A stretch of 64,000 nucleotides of DNA from Spirochaetota bacterium. GTDB lineage: Bacteria > Spirochaetota > UBA4802 > UBA5550. The position numbers were made by a program, and so were the translations under genes. Below, one piece after another: positions 33,775 through 43,338 of the stretch. The first letter of the stretch is position 1; the number at the start of each line of letters is the position of its first letter. A model generated the notes under the pieces. The model saw only the letters and a list, made by a program, of their open reading frames with translations. It was not told the origin of the DNA and ran no database searches. The stretch covers positions 239,380 through 303,379 of the forward strand of contig JAFGBT010000006.1 of the NCBI GenBank assembly GCA_016933025.1, read 5' to 3'.

Positions 33775-35226
33775 CTAGAATTGACCGTACACGAACGGGT
33801 TGAACGTCTCGCTGGCCACCGCCATGTACGAAAGTAGGATAACGCATGCGAATATAAGAACCACGGCGGCGCCGTGAACAAAACGCAGGACCGAGCCGGC
33901 GGCCCCCTGCCGTGATTCCACGAAAGAGGCGATGCGGTCGCGGACGGCGGGGATCACCGGGCCGTATCCCACGAGCCCGAGGGCGATCGCCAGCCCCAGC
34001 TCAAAAGTCATGACAGACGGCATCGTGGTCGTTATCGTCGCGGCCTCGTTGAGCCCGAACATGGCTGCAAACAGCTTCATCGCATAGCCGAGGGTATCCG
34101 ACCTGAAAAAGACAGCCTGGAGCATGAAGGCGAGGTTTACGTACGCGATGCCGATCGGACGCCAGAGCCTGTCGAAAAAGCCTTTGGGAAGCATCTGCTC
34201 GATTACCAGGAGCACGCCGTTCATCAGTCCCCAGAGGATGAAGCCCCAGCTCGAGCCGTGCCAGAATCCGGTAAGAATGAAGACGAAGACCAGATTGAAA
34301 TAATGACGCGACCTGCTGACCCTGCTCCCGCCAAGCGGGAAATAGACATATTCACGAAACCAGTACATGAGTGTTATATGCCACCGCCTCCAGAAATCGC
34401 TCATCGAGGTACTCACGAACGGATACCTGAAGTTCTCGCGCAGTTTGAACCCGAGCATCTGCCCGAGCCCGATAGCCATGTCGGTATAACCTGAAAAATC
34501 GTAATAGAGGTTCATCAGGTACGTGAACACTGACAGCCAGGCGACAGCGGCGGAAAGCTCGTTTGCCGGGGTGTCGAAAAGCCTGTTGACCGTCCCGCCG
34601 ATGGCGTTCGCGATTATCATCTTTTTCCCGAGCCCGATAATGAAGCGGCGCACCCCGTTTATGAAGTCCTCGGACGTGATGCACCGCTCGTATATGTCGC
34701 GTGCCATGTGCGAGTACCGCTCGATGGGCCCCTGGAGCAGTTTGGGAAACATGGTCAGGAACACGGCCAGCGAAAGCGGGTTCGTTTCCACCGCTGTCCT
34801 GTCACGGTACACGTCCATCACATACGAGATCATCGCGAAGGTAAAAAAGGAGATGCCGACCGGGAGGTGTATCTGAGGTACCTTAAAGGGGGTTGCGCCA
34901 AAAAGCCCGATGAGTTCATTGACGTTCCCCACGATAAAACCGGAATACTTGAAGAAACCGAGCGGTATCAGGTTGAGTAAGATTGAAACGATTAGCAGCA
35001 ATTTCCGCCTGTCGCCGGCCCGGGCGAGCAGACGGCCAAAATAATAATTCATGACCAGCACGACAACGAGAAGGAGCGTATACGCCTGTTCGCTCCAGTA
35101 GTAAAAGACAACACTCGCCGCGAGAAGAAAAACGTTCCTCCCGACAGGTCTGTTTCTCAGGAGGAAGAACAGGACCAGCGTTATCGGCAGAAAGAAAAAC
35201 AGGAATGTGACTGAGCTGAATAGCAT
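33775..35226 (-). CDS. MBOAT-family membrane O-acyltransferase (AlgI-like), copy 1
   Basis: The 483-residue membrane protein has about ten helices and the MBOAT features: YPVGISFFTF-like HLPVGISFFTFAMISYVMDVYR, LLQGPIERYSH, YYDFSGYTDMAIGLGQMLGFKL, MSDFWRRWHITLMYWFREYVYFPLGG, and VFILTGFWHGSSWGFILWG with the active-site His. It moves acetyl (or another acyl) groups across the inner membrane to the SGNH partner encoded next. The MLFSSVTF start is typical of the family. Confidence 0.92.
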   Translation of the reverse strand: MLFSSVTFLFFFLPITLVLFFLLRNRPVGRNVFLLAASVVFYYWSEQAYTLLLVVVLVMNYYFGRLLARAGDRRKLLLIVSILLNLIPLGFFKYSGFIVGNVNELIGLFGATPFKVPQIHLPVGISFFTFAMISYVMDVYRDRTAVETNPLSLAVFLTMFPKLLQGPIERYSHMARDIYERCITSEDFINGVRRFIIGLGKKMIIANAIGGTVNRLFDTPANELSAAVAWLSVFTYLMNLYYDFSGYTDMAIGLGQMLGFKLRENFRYPFVSTSMSDFWRRWHITLMYWFREYVYFPLGGSRVSRSRHYFNLVFVFILTGFWHGSSWGFILWGLMNGVLLVIEQMLPKGFFDRLWRPIGIAYVNLAFMLQAVFFRSDTLGYAMKLFAAMFGLNEAATITTTMPSVMTFELGLAIALGLVGYGPVIPAVRDRIASFVESRQGAAGSVLRFVHGAAVVLIFACVILLSYMAVASETFNPFVYGQF

Positions 35227-35358
35227 TATCGTTTACAGAACGCGCTGCGCCGCAGGGGCGCTAAAAAATGGAATAATACAAGAATTTATGCAATTAATGA
35301 TTTGGCGACCGATTAGTCAAGAGAAAATTTCGGGCACGGCGGGCGTGCAGGGTTCGCG

Positions 35359-37500
35359 CTAAAAGTTATAGACCAGCTTCATGAGCAGGCCCGGATTGTT
35401 GTCTATGAATTTCTTGATGTCCGCGCTCTTCATGGCATACACTGAAACCGGTCCGCTGTTCGAAAAGGTATAGTCCTCCGGCTCCCCGAGGTGCAGTTTC
35501 TGGACGGAGCCGATGAAGTCTCCCCTCTTCAGCACCGCGACCGGCCTCCCTTGTTTCGTGACTTCAACCTCGCCGCTCCTGATGATATAGACGTACTGGA
35601 TCTCCTCCCCCTCGCGGATTATATCGCCGGGTTCGTGGATCTCCCGGGGTATGAAAATCGACTCGAGCCACGTTTTCTGGGACGAGGTGCAGTACTTGAA
35701 AAAATCGCTGGTTGATAGCAGGTTCCAGGTCTCGCTGTTCCGAATCCGTGCGAGCCTGGTGAGCGTTTTTTCAAACTCGGTGCCGACGATGAAATTCAGG
35801 AACTTGTCCCTGCTGATGGTGTAGACGACGAGGTCGGTCTCGGCGACAACGTCAGCTGCCCGTGTCCCTTCCGTGACGAGCGCCACCTCGCCGAAATAAT
35901 CGTAGCTGCCGTAAATTTTCCTCTGCTCCAGCCCGCCGCTGTCCACAGAGACGTTGCCGGAATATATAATGTAGAATTTGTCCCCGACCGTCCCCTTCTT
36001 GATGATAACTTCCCCCTTCTTATAACGCTCTTCCTCGACGATATCCAGGAACTCCTGCGCTTTCGAGAGCGGGAGTGCCTCGAAAAAATCGAGGTTCTTC
36101 AGCAGGCCCATGATCTGGTACGCGGTCTCGAACCGGGGGTGCGACGTTTTGAAATAGAGGGTGTTTTCAATCCCGAATTTAGCGAGGGTGAGGGCCGTCT
36201 TCGCCGGAAAATCCTTTTTCGCGATATGGTACACCACTATCCGCTTCCTGACCTTTTTCGGCAGCGAGTTCAGTATGGCGATCGGGGTGTGCAGGGGCGC
36301 TATCCCCGATTCATGGTAGATGACCTTGGAGTCCCAGGGGAAGTGCCTGAGCTCGTTGTAGCGCTCCTGCGTGATCAGCCCGGCGTCGAGGAGCTCCCGG
36401 TGTATTTGCGGATCGTTGTTATGGTCCGACGAATACACGAAGGTCTGGTCCTGGAACTCCATCTTGAACCCGATGGTCGGTATTGAGTGGAGGGTGTAGA
36501 ACATGTCGAACTTTCCGCCGTGTATGAAGGCCGGCTTGCCGATCCTGACCGGGTGGAAGGTGAAGAGCCTCATCAGGTACGATATCGGCATGTTGCTCAG
36601 GCCGGAGTACTTGCGAAGGAAGCTCATCATCACCGTCTCGGTCGTATAGATGGTCACCCGCTGCTCCTGGAGGATCTTCTGGAACGTGCCGGCGTCATGG
36701 TCGGCGTGGCAGTGGGTGAGGATGATGCTGTCCGTCAGCTTCGGGTTTACGTTTGAGTCGACGAGCCACTCGGTCGAGTTGACCGGCGGGTCGACCATGA
36801 TGCCGTTGTGATTAAGCCATACGATGAATCCCGAGGTGTTCTCCTGGGGATCAAAGCCGTGACTGGGCCCGAGGCAGGTCACGCCGAAGAGCGGCGGCTT
36901 GTACGGCTCGGCGAGCCTCTGGCCGATGAGATACGTCGGTTTGTATTCAACGCGCGAGGGGACCACGGCGATCACGTCGCTCCCATGCCTGACGACGAAA
37001 TCCCCCCCCTCGCGTATCTCAATGGTGACGCCCTGGAAGGTAAACCGGTTGTTCTTGAAAAAGCCGAATGAAAGAAGGTCTGAAAATTTCAGGTTCCGAC
37101 GGAAAAAATCCATTTCCATCCTGATGTCGGGGACCGGCGAGCCAGCGGCCGCGTCATAATCAAGGGCAATATCGAATTCCTTCGGCCCGAAAACGGCTTC
37201 CTGTAAAACCTTCTTCATCTGCTCGAACTGGTTCTCCCGGCAGATGATCGTGGTGCGCCTCTTTTTGAGGAAAAAGTTATAGTACAGGGGAAACTCTATC
37301 TCCGCGATGCTGATTCCCTTGGTCCAGTTGAACAGCTCGTCGGTGAGGACGAATATCTGCGGGACATCCTTCGGCATGCGCATGGTGTCCTTGATGGTCT
37401 CGGGGGGCGAACCGAACTGGATATACCCGATAGGGGTGTCCACCAGGTACCCGCCGCGGGGCAGGACCGTAACGTTTTCATTCTTTTGCTGTTCTGGCAT
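35359..37500 (-). CDS. Metallo-beta-lactamase-fold protein with two cyclic-nucleotide-binding domains
   Basis: The 713-residue protein has a central MBL-fold hydrolase (ILTHCHADHD with the HxHxDH metal site, near residue 265; FVYSSDHNND) and, at the C-terminus, two cNMP-binding domains of the CRP type (about 480-590: KGEVIIKKGTVGDKFYIIYSGNV, YFGEVALVTEGTRAADVVA; about 610-710: EPGDIIREGEEIQYVYIIRSGEVEV). The first domain resembles regulated hydrolases; the second lacks a clear GE-R-A box. It may be a hydrolase switched by cAMP or cGMP. The N-terminal ~200 residues are unassigned. Confidence 0.82.
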   Translation of the reverse strand: MPEQQKNENVTVLPRGGYLVDTPIGYIQFGSPPETIKDTMRMPKDVPQIFVLTDELFNWTKGISIAEIEFPLYYNFFLKKRRTTIICRENQFEQMKKVLQEAVFGPKEFDIALDYDAAAGSPVPDIRMEMDFFRRNLKFSDLLSFGFFKNNRFTFQGVTIEIREGGDFVVRHGSDVIAVVPSRVEYKPTYLIGQRLAEPYKPPLFGVTCLGPSHGFDPQENTSGFIVWLNHNGIMVDPPVNSTEWLVDSNVNPKLTDSIILTHCHADHDAGTFQKILQEQRVTIYTTETVMMSFLRKYSGLSNMPISYLMRLFTFHPVRIGKPAFIHGGKFDMFYTLHSIPTIGFKMEFQDQTFVYSSDHNNDPQIHRELLDAGLITQERYNELRHFPWDSKVIYHESGIAPLHTPIAILNSLPKKVRKRIVVYHIAKKDFPAKTALTLAKFGIENTLYFKTSHPRFETAYQIMGLLKNLDFFEALPLSKAQEFLDIVEEERYKKGEVIIKKGTVGDKFYIIYSGNVSVDSGGLEQRKIYGSYDYFGEVALVTEGTRAADVVAETDLVVYTISRDKFLNFIVGTEFEKTLTRLARIRNSETWNLLSTSDFFKYCTSSQKTWLESIFIPREIHEPGDIIREGEEIQYVYIIRSGEVEVTKQGRPVAVLKRGDFIGSVQKLHLGEPEDYTFSNSGPVSVYAMKSADIKKFIDNNPGLLMKLVYNF

Positions 37501-37615
37501 ATGATAAGCTGCGATTCAGGTGATATGGAGCCTTCGCCGAATAATCAAAATTTTTTGTATTCTTTATACCGAGACGAAAAAATCAACTACTTTTTATGCC
37601 GGGGAGACCAGAGTA

Positions 37616-38254
37616 TCAGCCCGCCCGGTAATCGTTCATCCGCACGAAATCACCGGCGGCGTAGCGGAACGGGCGCGGTTTCAGAGCCAGGTCCGGCCGG
37701 GCATACCCTACGGCGATAAGGACCGGGATAATCCTATCGTTCGGGATATTAAACTCACGCTTCACCTCCTCCGCGTTAAAGCCGTCCATCGGATGCGTTT
37801 CATATCCGAACCCCCTTGCGGCAATCATGAAATTCATGGCAAAAAAGGCCGCGTTCTTCACCGCGAATAGTTTCCGCGTTTCGCTCTCCTTCTCCTTATA
37901 CATCTTGAAAGGCCCCTGCCGCTGTTTTTCAATATCCTCCTTCATCATGTACCCCTTCTCGACCCGGTCGGCCATGACCCGATCGATATGCTCCTCCAGC
38001 CCGCCCGGATTCGCAATGACGATCAGGACCGCGGAGGCCTCCTCCACCTTCGCCTGATTGTAGGCGCATTTCCTGAGCGCGGCCTTGCGGGCCGGATCGT
38101 CGACCAGCACCGCCTCCCACGGCTGGAGATTCGATGAGGATGGGGCCAGAGAAGCCACGTCTAGTAGCTTAATAATTTCATCAGCCGGGATTTGCCTTGA
38201 ACTGTCGAAAAAATTTATCGCCCGCCTTGTTTTTATCGCTTCGATTGTTTCCAT
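37616..38254 (-). CDS. Nitroreductase-family protein
   Basis: The 212-residue flavoprotein begins ETIEAIKTRRAINFFDSSRQ with the conserved TRR, followed by LLDVASLAPSSSNLQPWEAVLVDD (FMN phosphate site) and the C-terminal GYETHPMDGFNAEEVKREF and PVLIAVGYA blocks. Such FMN enzymes reduce nitro groups or quinones with NAD(P)H. It is separated by ~115 bp from the MBL-cNMP gene and by a MITE-like repeat from the DUF2784 gene. Substrate unknown. Confidence 0.88.
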   Translation of the reverse strand: METIEAIKTRRAINFFDSSRQIPADEIIKLLDVASLAPSSSNLQPWEAVLVDDPARKAALRKCAYNQAKVEEASAVLIVIANPGGLEEHIDRVMADRVEKGYMMKEDIEKQRQGPFKMYKEKESETRKLFAVKNAAFFAMNFMIAARGFGYETHPMDGFNAEEVKREFNIPNDRIIPVLIAVGYARPDLALKPRPFRYAAGDFVRMNDYRAG

Positions 38255-38345
38255 AATTAATCTCCTGCATATCCTACTTGTCGATTAAATTAATATATCT
38301 GTAAATCATGCAACAGTCAATAATGTATTCAAGGAAACTTTTTTT

Positions 38346-38508
38346 GTGTAGAAAAAGGGAATGGCGGTGATGTCACCCCGAGCGGAGTCGAGGGGTGACC
38401 ATGCCCGGTTAATCTTTCACCCTGTCATGTCTCGACTACGCTCGACATGACTTTGGCAATGAAATCATATAACCCTCAATTTATTCCCCCGATTCCCCTT
38501 TCTTACAC
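38346..38508. repeat. MITE-like repeat, copy 1 (163 bp)
   Basis: Terminal inverted repeats GTGTAGAAAAAGGGAATGG (left) and the complement of GTGTAAGAAAGGGGAATCGG (right) bound an interior with hairpin-forming CACCCCGAGCGGAGTCGAGG and ATGTCTCGACTACGCTCGAC. Similar ends and interior parts occur at 43884-44126 and from 53138. No ORF is present. It fills the gap between the nitroreductase and DUF2784 genes (38255-38582). Confidence 0.65.
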
Positions 38509-38582
38509 ACCAGGAGATAAGACCTCCTAAAACTGTTGACAGACCAATAATTTTTCGGATACTGAGCAATGAGAGAATACCC

Positions 38583-38972
38583 ATGCTAAAATTCCTCGAC
38601 AAATTCTTCATTGTCTTCCATACCCTCTTCACCCTGTTCAACATGACCGGGTGGATATGGAAAAAAACGAGGAAAATCCACCTCGCGACCATCGCGCTGA
38701 CGGCCTGCTCATGGTTTATACTCGGGATATGGTACGGCTGGGGATATTGTTTCTGCACCGACTGGCACTGGAAGGTGCGCGACGCGCTCGGCGATCCGAT
38801 CATGTCCGACTCCTACATCCATTTCCTCATCCTGGAGCTCACCGGCATTAACGCGCCGCAACACCTCGTGGACACCGTGACGATCGGGGTCTTCGCGGCG
38901 TGCTGCGCCCTGAGTATCGTGCTGAACGTTAAGGATTTTATTCTCTGGCTGAGATCAAGAAACACCCGATAA
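38583..38972 (+). CDS. DUF2784-family membrane protein
   Basis: The 129-residue protein has four hydrophobic helices (LDKFFIVFHTLFTLFNMTGW; IHLATIALTACSWFILGIWYG; and a C-terminal TIGVFAACCALSIVLNVKDF) and the family-typical RKIHLATI and YGWGYCFCTDWHW segments. The function of DUF2784 proteins is unknown. It converges with the DUF1574-like gene 6 bp away. ATG at 38583 follows a weak ribosome site (GAGAGAA). Confidence 0.75.
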   Translation: MLKFLDKFFIVFHTLFTLFNMTGWIWKKTRKIHLATIALTACSWFILGIWYGWGYCFCTDWHWKVRDALGDPIMSDSYIHFLILELTGINAPQHLVDTVTIGVFAACCALSIVLNVKDFILWLRSRNTR

Positions 38973-38978
38973 GGATAC

Positions 38979-40037
38979 TCACCAGCGGCATTTGATACAG
39001 GGGGGCCTGATCCTCTCATTGTATTCAGCATAGTCACGTTCCGCCTTTTTCAGATAGGCGTCGATGTTGGACCGGTCGATATGATATCCGAAATCCGCGG
39101 GCGCGTCTGTCCTGAGGTTGAACATCTTCCTCACCATCATTTCCCCGACCTGCCTTCGGAAGTGAATGATGTCGATGTAATTGAAGCTGTTACCGGTCAC
39201 GGAGCTCGGCCCGCTGAAGTCCCAGAAATCGGAGAGCTTCACGAGGCGCCGCCTGACCGTGTTCATGAACTCGATATCATCGCAGAGATAGGAATTAATG
39301 TAGCCGGGGTTCAGAAAGATTTTCAGCTCGATGCCCCGTTCCCTGCAGATGGAGATGAGCTCGTCCAGCTCCGCCACGGTCTCGTCTATCCGCTTTCGGC
39401 ATACCGTGGGGACCGGCCCCTTGAATTTCGCTTCGTGCTCAGCCGGATTTGCCTGCAGGGCAGCCTCCCGTTTGAGGAAATGATATTCTCCCGTCCCCAT
39501 GATATCGTAGAACGCGTCCTTGCCGTCAAAGTGTATTTCGTACAGCATGCCGGAGTCAGGCTCGAGGGTAAGATAGGTGTAGTAAAATTTCAGATGCTCC
39601 CTGCAGTTCGCCGGGTACATCACGGAGCGCATTACGTTGGGGAGCGGCAGCATCATGAAGGAAAAGTAGTCGAGCCCCACGAGGACGCTCTTCACCGTCA
39701 CCCCCCTGTCCAGGAAGAACTTGAGGAGCTTCAGGTATTCCGATACGACACCCGACACAATGGTCATGTTGTAGTAATTGCGTCCGGTCGCCCTGTTTAT
39801 CACCGAGACCGGAACCTGACTCACCCGCGAGGAGCCGAAGAGAAAGCCGTCGTACTTCTTTTTGTTCTGGAGGATGTAGTCGGACTTGGCGAACCGTTCG
39901 TTGGGGCAGATGTAAAACGACGAGTAGTCTTTCCTGATAACGGAGTACGGGTCAACGATGACATTGTACGCCAGAAGCGGCAGCACCGATATCACGCCGA
40001 TGAGGATCAATTTGGGTATCAATCGTTTCACTGGCAC
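38979..40037 (-). CDS. SGNH-like/DUF1574-type membrane-anchored protein
   Basis: The 352-residue protein has an N-terminal anchor (LIPKLILIGVISVLPLLAYN) and a periplasmic part with FLFGSSRVSQVP (a GSSR nucleophile block), a helix-rich middle and a late FSGPSSVTGNSFNYIDIIHFRRQVG segment with DIIHFR as a catalytic DxxH. This resembles DUF1574 proteins that accompany MBOAT acyltransferases in spirochaetes. It follows the second MBOAT gene by 3 bp and probably transfers acyl groups to an envelope polymer. Confidence 0.75.
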   Translation of the reverse strand: MPVKRLIPKLILIGVISVLPLLAYNVIVDPYSVIRKDYSSFYICPNERFAKSDYILQNKKKYDGFLFGSSRVSQVPVSVINRATGRNYYNMTIVSGVVSEYLKLLKFFLDRGVTVKSVLVGLDYFSFMMLPLPNVMRSVMYPANCREHLKFYYTYLTLEPDSGMLYEIHFDGKDAFYDIMGTGEYHFLKREAALQANPAEHEAKFKGPVPTVCRKRIDETVAELDELISICRERGIELKIFLNPGYINSYLCDDIEFMNTVRRRLVKLSDFWDFSGPSSVTGNSFNYIDIIHFRRQVGEMMVRKMFNLRTDAPADFGYHIDRSNIDAYLKKAERDYAEYNERIRPPCIKCRW

Positions 40038-40040
40038 ACC

Positions 40041-41657
40041 CTAAAACCGGAAATATATGAACTGCTGGTTCCCGCGCACCCCGAGGATCACGATCCCGGC
40101 GCAGAGCAGGAAATAAAACGACCACCGGACCCAGACCGGCCTGGCCCTCAATAGCTCCCTGATGCTCCCGCGCGTCTCCTGTATATGGTGGATAACGAGG
40201 AGCAGCACCAGCAGCGCTATCATTATCGTGAACTGGATCGGATCGAGGGCCAGGTTTATCATGGTTATATTGGTCCCGGCGCAGTGGGTAATCATGTACC
40301 ACCCGTCCTTGACGCTCCTGGCGGCGAAGAAAATGCCGCTGAAAGCGAACAGGTTAAAGGTGCCGAACATCATCAGGTATCTTTTCATGGCGACGGCGGA
40401 ACGATCCAGCGCATCGCCCCTGGTTTTAAGCAGCCCCAGAACAAGCGTGATAAACCCGAAGGCGGCAATACCGACCATTGCGCCGGGGCCGACACGCCAG
40501 CCGGCCGCCGCGGGGAGAAAGACGCCCGCCGCGGCAATGGCGGCAAGGAGGAAATAGACCGATGCGGGAACCCTGGGGATCCCGCCGAAGAAGGATTCGC
40601 GGAGCCATTCTCTCGCCTTCATGGTGATATTGCTGATTACTATGAAAACGCCGTTCATCGAGCCCCAGACCACGAATGTCCAGGCGGCGCCGTGCCAGAG
40701 ACCGCTCACCGTAAAAACAGTCATGATGTTGAAATAGTAGCGCCACCGACTGACGCGGTTGCCGCCCATGGGTATGTACAGATAGTCCCTGAACCATGAT
40801 ATGAGGGAAATATGCCAACGGCGCCACATCTCCGAGAGGGTAAGCGCCTTGAAGGGCCGCCTGAAATTGACGGTCAGCTTGTAGCCCAGCGTCTGGCCCA
40901 TGCCGATGGCGATATCGGTATACCCGGAAAAATCGCAGAAAACCTGTATCGGGAAAAGATATATGGTCAGAAGCACCGGCAGGCCGCTGTACGCCTCGGG
41001 ATTCGCCAGTATCTGTGATATGTAGAGGCCGAGGCGATCGGCTATCACGAACTTCTGGAAGAAACCCCATGCCATGAGCTTCAGCCCATCGGTAAACCGG
41101 TCGTAGTCGTACTCGACCTCACGGTAGAGCTGCGGCAGGAGAGTGGTCGACCGCTCGATCGGCCCGGAGAGAAGCACCGGGAAGAAGCTGACGAACAGCG
41201 CGAAGATGCCGAAATGCCGCTCAGGCTCCCTCTTCCCGCGGTAAATGTCGATGGTGTAGCTCAGGGCCTGGAAGGTGTAAAAGGATATGCCGATCGGGAG
41301 GAGAAAATTGAACGCCGGCACCGGGTAGGCCGCGCCGAAAAAGTCGAAGAGATCCTTCAGGCTGTTGTTGATAAAGTTAAAATATTTGATAAGCGCCAGG
41401 ATGCCGATATTGATCGACACGCTTGCCGCGACGTAGAGCTTTTTCACGCGCTGCGGCCTGCCGTGCATGAGGAGCGCGGTGACATAGACCACGACGGTGG
41501 TGGAAAAAACGAGAATCGCGTACCGCGGGTCCCACCACATGTAGTACAGGTAGCTTGCGGCGAGCATGAATATCCAGCGGAACCGGTGCGGCAGGTTGTA
41601 AAAAACAATGAGTACGGCCGACAGAAAAATGAAAAATGTATATGAGTTAAAAAGCAT
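40041..41657 (-). CDS. MBOAT-family membrane O-acyltransferase (AlgI-like), copy 2
   Basis: From the ATG at 41657 the protein is 538 residues with MLFNSYTFFIFLSAVLIVFY, NFLLPIGISFYTFQALSYTIDIYRGK, FPVLLSGPIERSTTLLPQL, FCDFSGYTDIAIGMGQTLGYKL, MWRRWHISLISWFRDYLYIPMGG and TVSGLWHGAAWTFVVWG. It is related to copy 1 but has a longer C-terminal membrane region with extra helices. The open frame to 41738 lacks family similarity. It probably works with the neighbouring DUF1574-like protein. Confidence 0.92.
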   Translation of the reverse strand: MLFNSYTFFIFLSAVLIVFYNLPHRFRWIFMLAASYLYYMWWDPRYAILVFSTTVVVYVTALLMHGRPQRVKKLYVAASVSINIGILALIKYFNFINNSLKDLFDFFGAAYPVPAFNFLLPIGISFYTFQALSYTIDIYRGKREPERHFGIFALFVSFFPVLLSGPIERSTTLLPQLYREVEYDYDRFTDGLKLMAWGFFQKFVIADRLGLYISQILANPEAYSGLPVLLTIYLFPIQVFCDFSGYTDIAIGMGQTLGYKLTVNFRRPFKALTLSEMWRRWHISLISWFRDYLYIPMGGNRVSRWRYYFNIMTVFTVSGLWHGAAWTFVVWGSMNGVFIVISNITMKAREWLRESFFGGIPRVPASVYFLLAAIAAAGVFLPAAAGWRVGPGAMVGIAAFGFITLVLGLLKTRGDALDRSAVAMKRYLMMFGTFNLFAFSGIFFAARSVKDGWYMITHCAGTNITMINLALDPIQFTIMIALLVLLLVIHHIQETRGSIRELLRARPVWVRWSFYFLLCAGIVILGVRGNQQFIYFRF

Positions 41658-41815
41658 TCTGCTTTCCGGATTGTTTTCTTTATAATACCTGATTCTGGCT
41701 ATGCGGCGCGCTTGCGCGCGAGCGGCCGCCGCAGGCAACGCGTATCCACTGCTTAGAAATAACTACGAACCGATCAATGAGACAAAATGTCAAGTAATTT
41801 GTTTCAGGCCCTGCG

Positions 41816-42310
41816 TTAAAAACCGGTGTCTTCATTCCTCAGCTCCGGGACCGGAATGTTTTTGATCACCCTGAATGCCCCGGGCGGAAGCCTCTCGCTC
41901 CATTCGCGCTCGGCCACGATAAGCCGCGCAAGCCGCTCGTTATAACGGACGATCACCTCGTGCCCCTGTCTATCGCCGACCGTAACGAACCCGGATATGG
42001 TGCCGCCGATCAGCTCCCTCGTGATCTCCTCCGGCTTCAGTATCTTCCTCACCTTGCCGTAAAAAACGCCGATCACATGACGGTGGTACCTGTTCCCGTT
42101 GATGACGAGCGCCGCCTCGGTGTACGGCTCGGCCTCCCTGTCGGCGCTCTTGAACTCCCAGGTCACGAAGAGCCTTCCCGGCGCCCCGGCCTGCTGCTCC
42201 TTATGGCATCCTGCGCACCCGCCGGCGAAGCTGGCCGCGGCAAGCGCGACGAAGGCGACGGCCGCGACCGCGCGTCTTCCCCGCGGCGCCGGGCGTTGTT
42301 TGACGTTCAT
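41816..42310 (-). CDS. Probable lipoprotein, 164 aa
   Basis: The start at 42310 gives a signal peptide (RRAVAAVAFVALAAASFAGGC) with the lipobox FAGGC, so this is probably an envelope lipoprotein. The mature part (LFVTWEFKSADREAEPYTEAALVINGNRYHRHV..., VTVGDRQGHEVIVRYNERLARLIV) looks beta-rich. It follows moaA by 17 bp. I do not recognise the family; a role with molybdenum cofactor is not suggested by the sequence. Confidence 0.65.
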   Translation of the reverse strand: MNVKQRPAPRGRRAVAAVAFVALAAASFAGGCAGCHKEQQAGAPGRLFVTWEFKSADREAEPYTEAALVINGNRYHRHVIGVFYGKVRKILKPEEITRELIGGTISGFVTVGDRQGHEVIVRYNERLARLIVAEREWSERLPPGAFRVIKNIPVPELRNEDTGF

Positions 42311-42327
42311 ATCATCATCCCCCTGTT

Positions 42328-43326
42328 CTATCCGCCGATTTTCGACATGGAGCCCGACCTGACCACGGCGCCGCAACCGCCCTCGTCGGGCCAGCAGTCG
42401 AGCGAATGGCTCTCCTGTTTCGCCTTCACCGCCGTGACGACCGCAGCGCGGACCTCGTCGTCGCCCGCGCCACCCCGTAAAAGCTGTTTCAAATTCAGAT
42501 CGGCGCTGGCGTGGAGGCAGGTCTTGAGATACCCGTCTGAGGTGATCCTGAGCCTGTTGCAGGCCCGGCAGAACTTGCGCGTCATGGGCGGTATCACGCC
42601 GATCCGCATCGGATACGTGCCGCGGTATTTGAAAGCATACATCACCGCCACGTTCGTGTCGATGCCGGTGTTCCGCGAGAGCTCCCCCCGGGACCGCAGC
42701 TCCTCGATCAGCCGGTCCGACGGCAGGTAGGAACCGTACCCCGTTTCAGCGGTAAACGGCATCCGCTCGATGAACCGGAGGGTCACGTCGCGCTCCTTGA
42801 AGTAATCGAGAAAATCATCGAGCTCTTCAATCGTCTCCTTGAATAGAACGGCGTTTATTTTCAGGTCAAAAAACCGGTACGACAGCGTCCGCTCGATGTT
42901 GGCGATGACATCGTTGAAGGAGTCGCGCTTGGTTATGGACAGATAGGTGTCGCGGGACAGCGTGTCAAGGCTGATGTTCAGCTTTTTGACCCGCAGGCGG
43001 CACAGATCGCCGGTGAAATCGCGGAGCAGCGTGCCGTTTGTGGTGAGGCAGAGCTCGACATCTGGGAAAAGCCGCCTCGTCTGCGACACGATATCGATAA
43101 AGCCTTTTCGCAGCAGCGGCTCGCCCCCGGTGAAGCGCACCTTGACGACCCCCATGGAGATGAACAGCCCTATGAGCCTGATGAACTCCTCGTTGCGGAG
43201 CACCTCGGCATGCGGGAGCCACTCCACGCCCTCAGGCGGCATACAATAGGCGCACCGCAGGTTGCACAGGTCTGTGATCGAGACCCGGAGATAATCATGC
43301 ATTCTTGAAAACGAATCTATCAACAT
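42328..43326 (-). CDS. moaA: GTP 3',8-cyclase MoaA
   Basis: MoaA is the radical SAM enzyme that starts molybdopterin synthesis from GTP. It has VSITDLCNLRCAYCMPPEGV with CxxxCxxC (residues 21-28), VRFTGGEPLLRKGF, the second cluster ligands in PPMTRKFCRACNRLRITSDGYLKTCLH, and a C-terminal Gly-Gly (SMSKIGG) that serves GTP turnover. The 332-residue length is normal. It is separated by 36 kb from moaD/moaE. A TPR lipoprotein lies 12 bp upstream. Confidence 0.95.
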   Translation of the reverse strand: MLIDSFSRMHDYLRVSITDLCNLRCAYCMPPEGVEWLPHAEVLRNEEFIRLIGLFISMGVVKVRFTGGEPLLRKGFIDIVSQTRRLFPDVELCLTTNGTLLRDFTGDLCRLRVKKLNISLDTLSRDTYLSITKRDSFNDVIANIERTLSYRFFDLKINAVLFKETIEELDDFLDYFKERDVTLRFIERMPFTAETGYGSYLPSDRLIEELRSRGELSRNTGIDTNVAVMYAFKYRGTYPMRIGVIPPMTRKFCRACNRLRITSDGYLKTCLHASADLNLKQLLRGGAGDDEVRAAVVTAVKAKQESHSLDCWPDEGGCGAVVRSGSMSKIGG

Positions 43327-43338
43327 TCGCTCACCATG

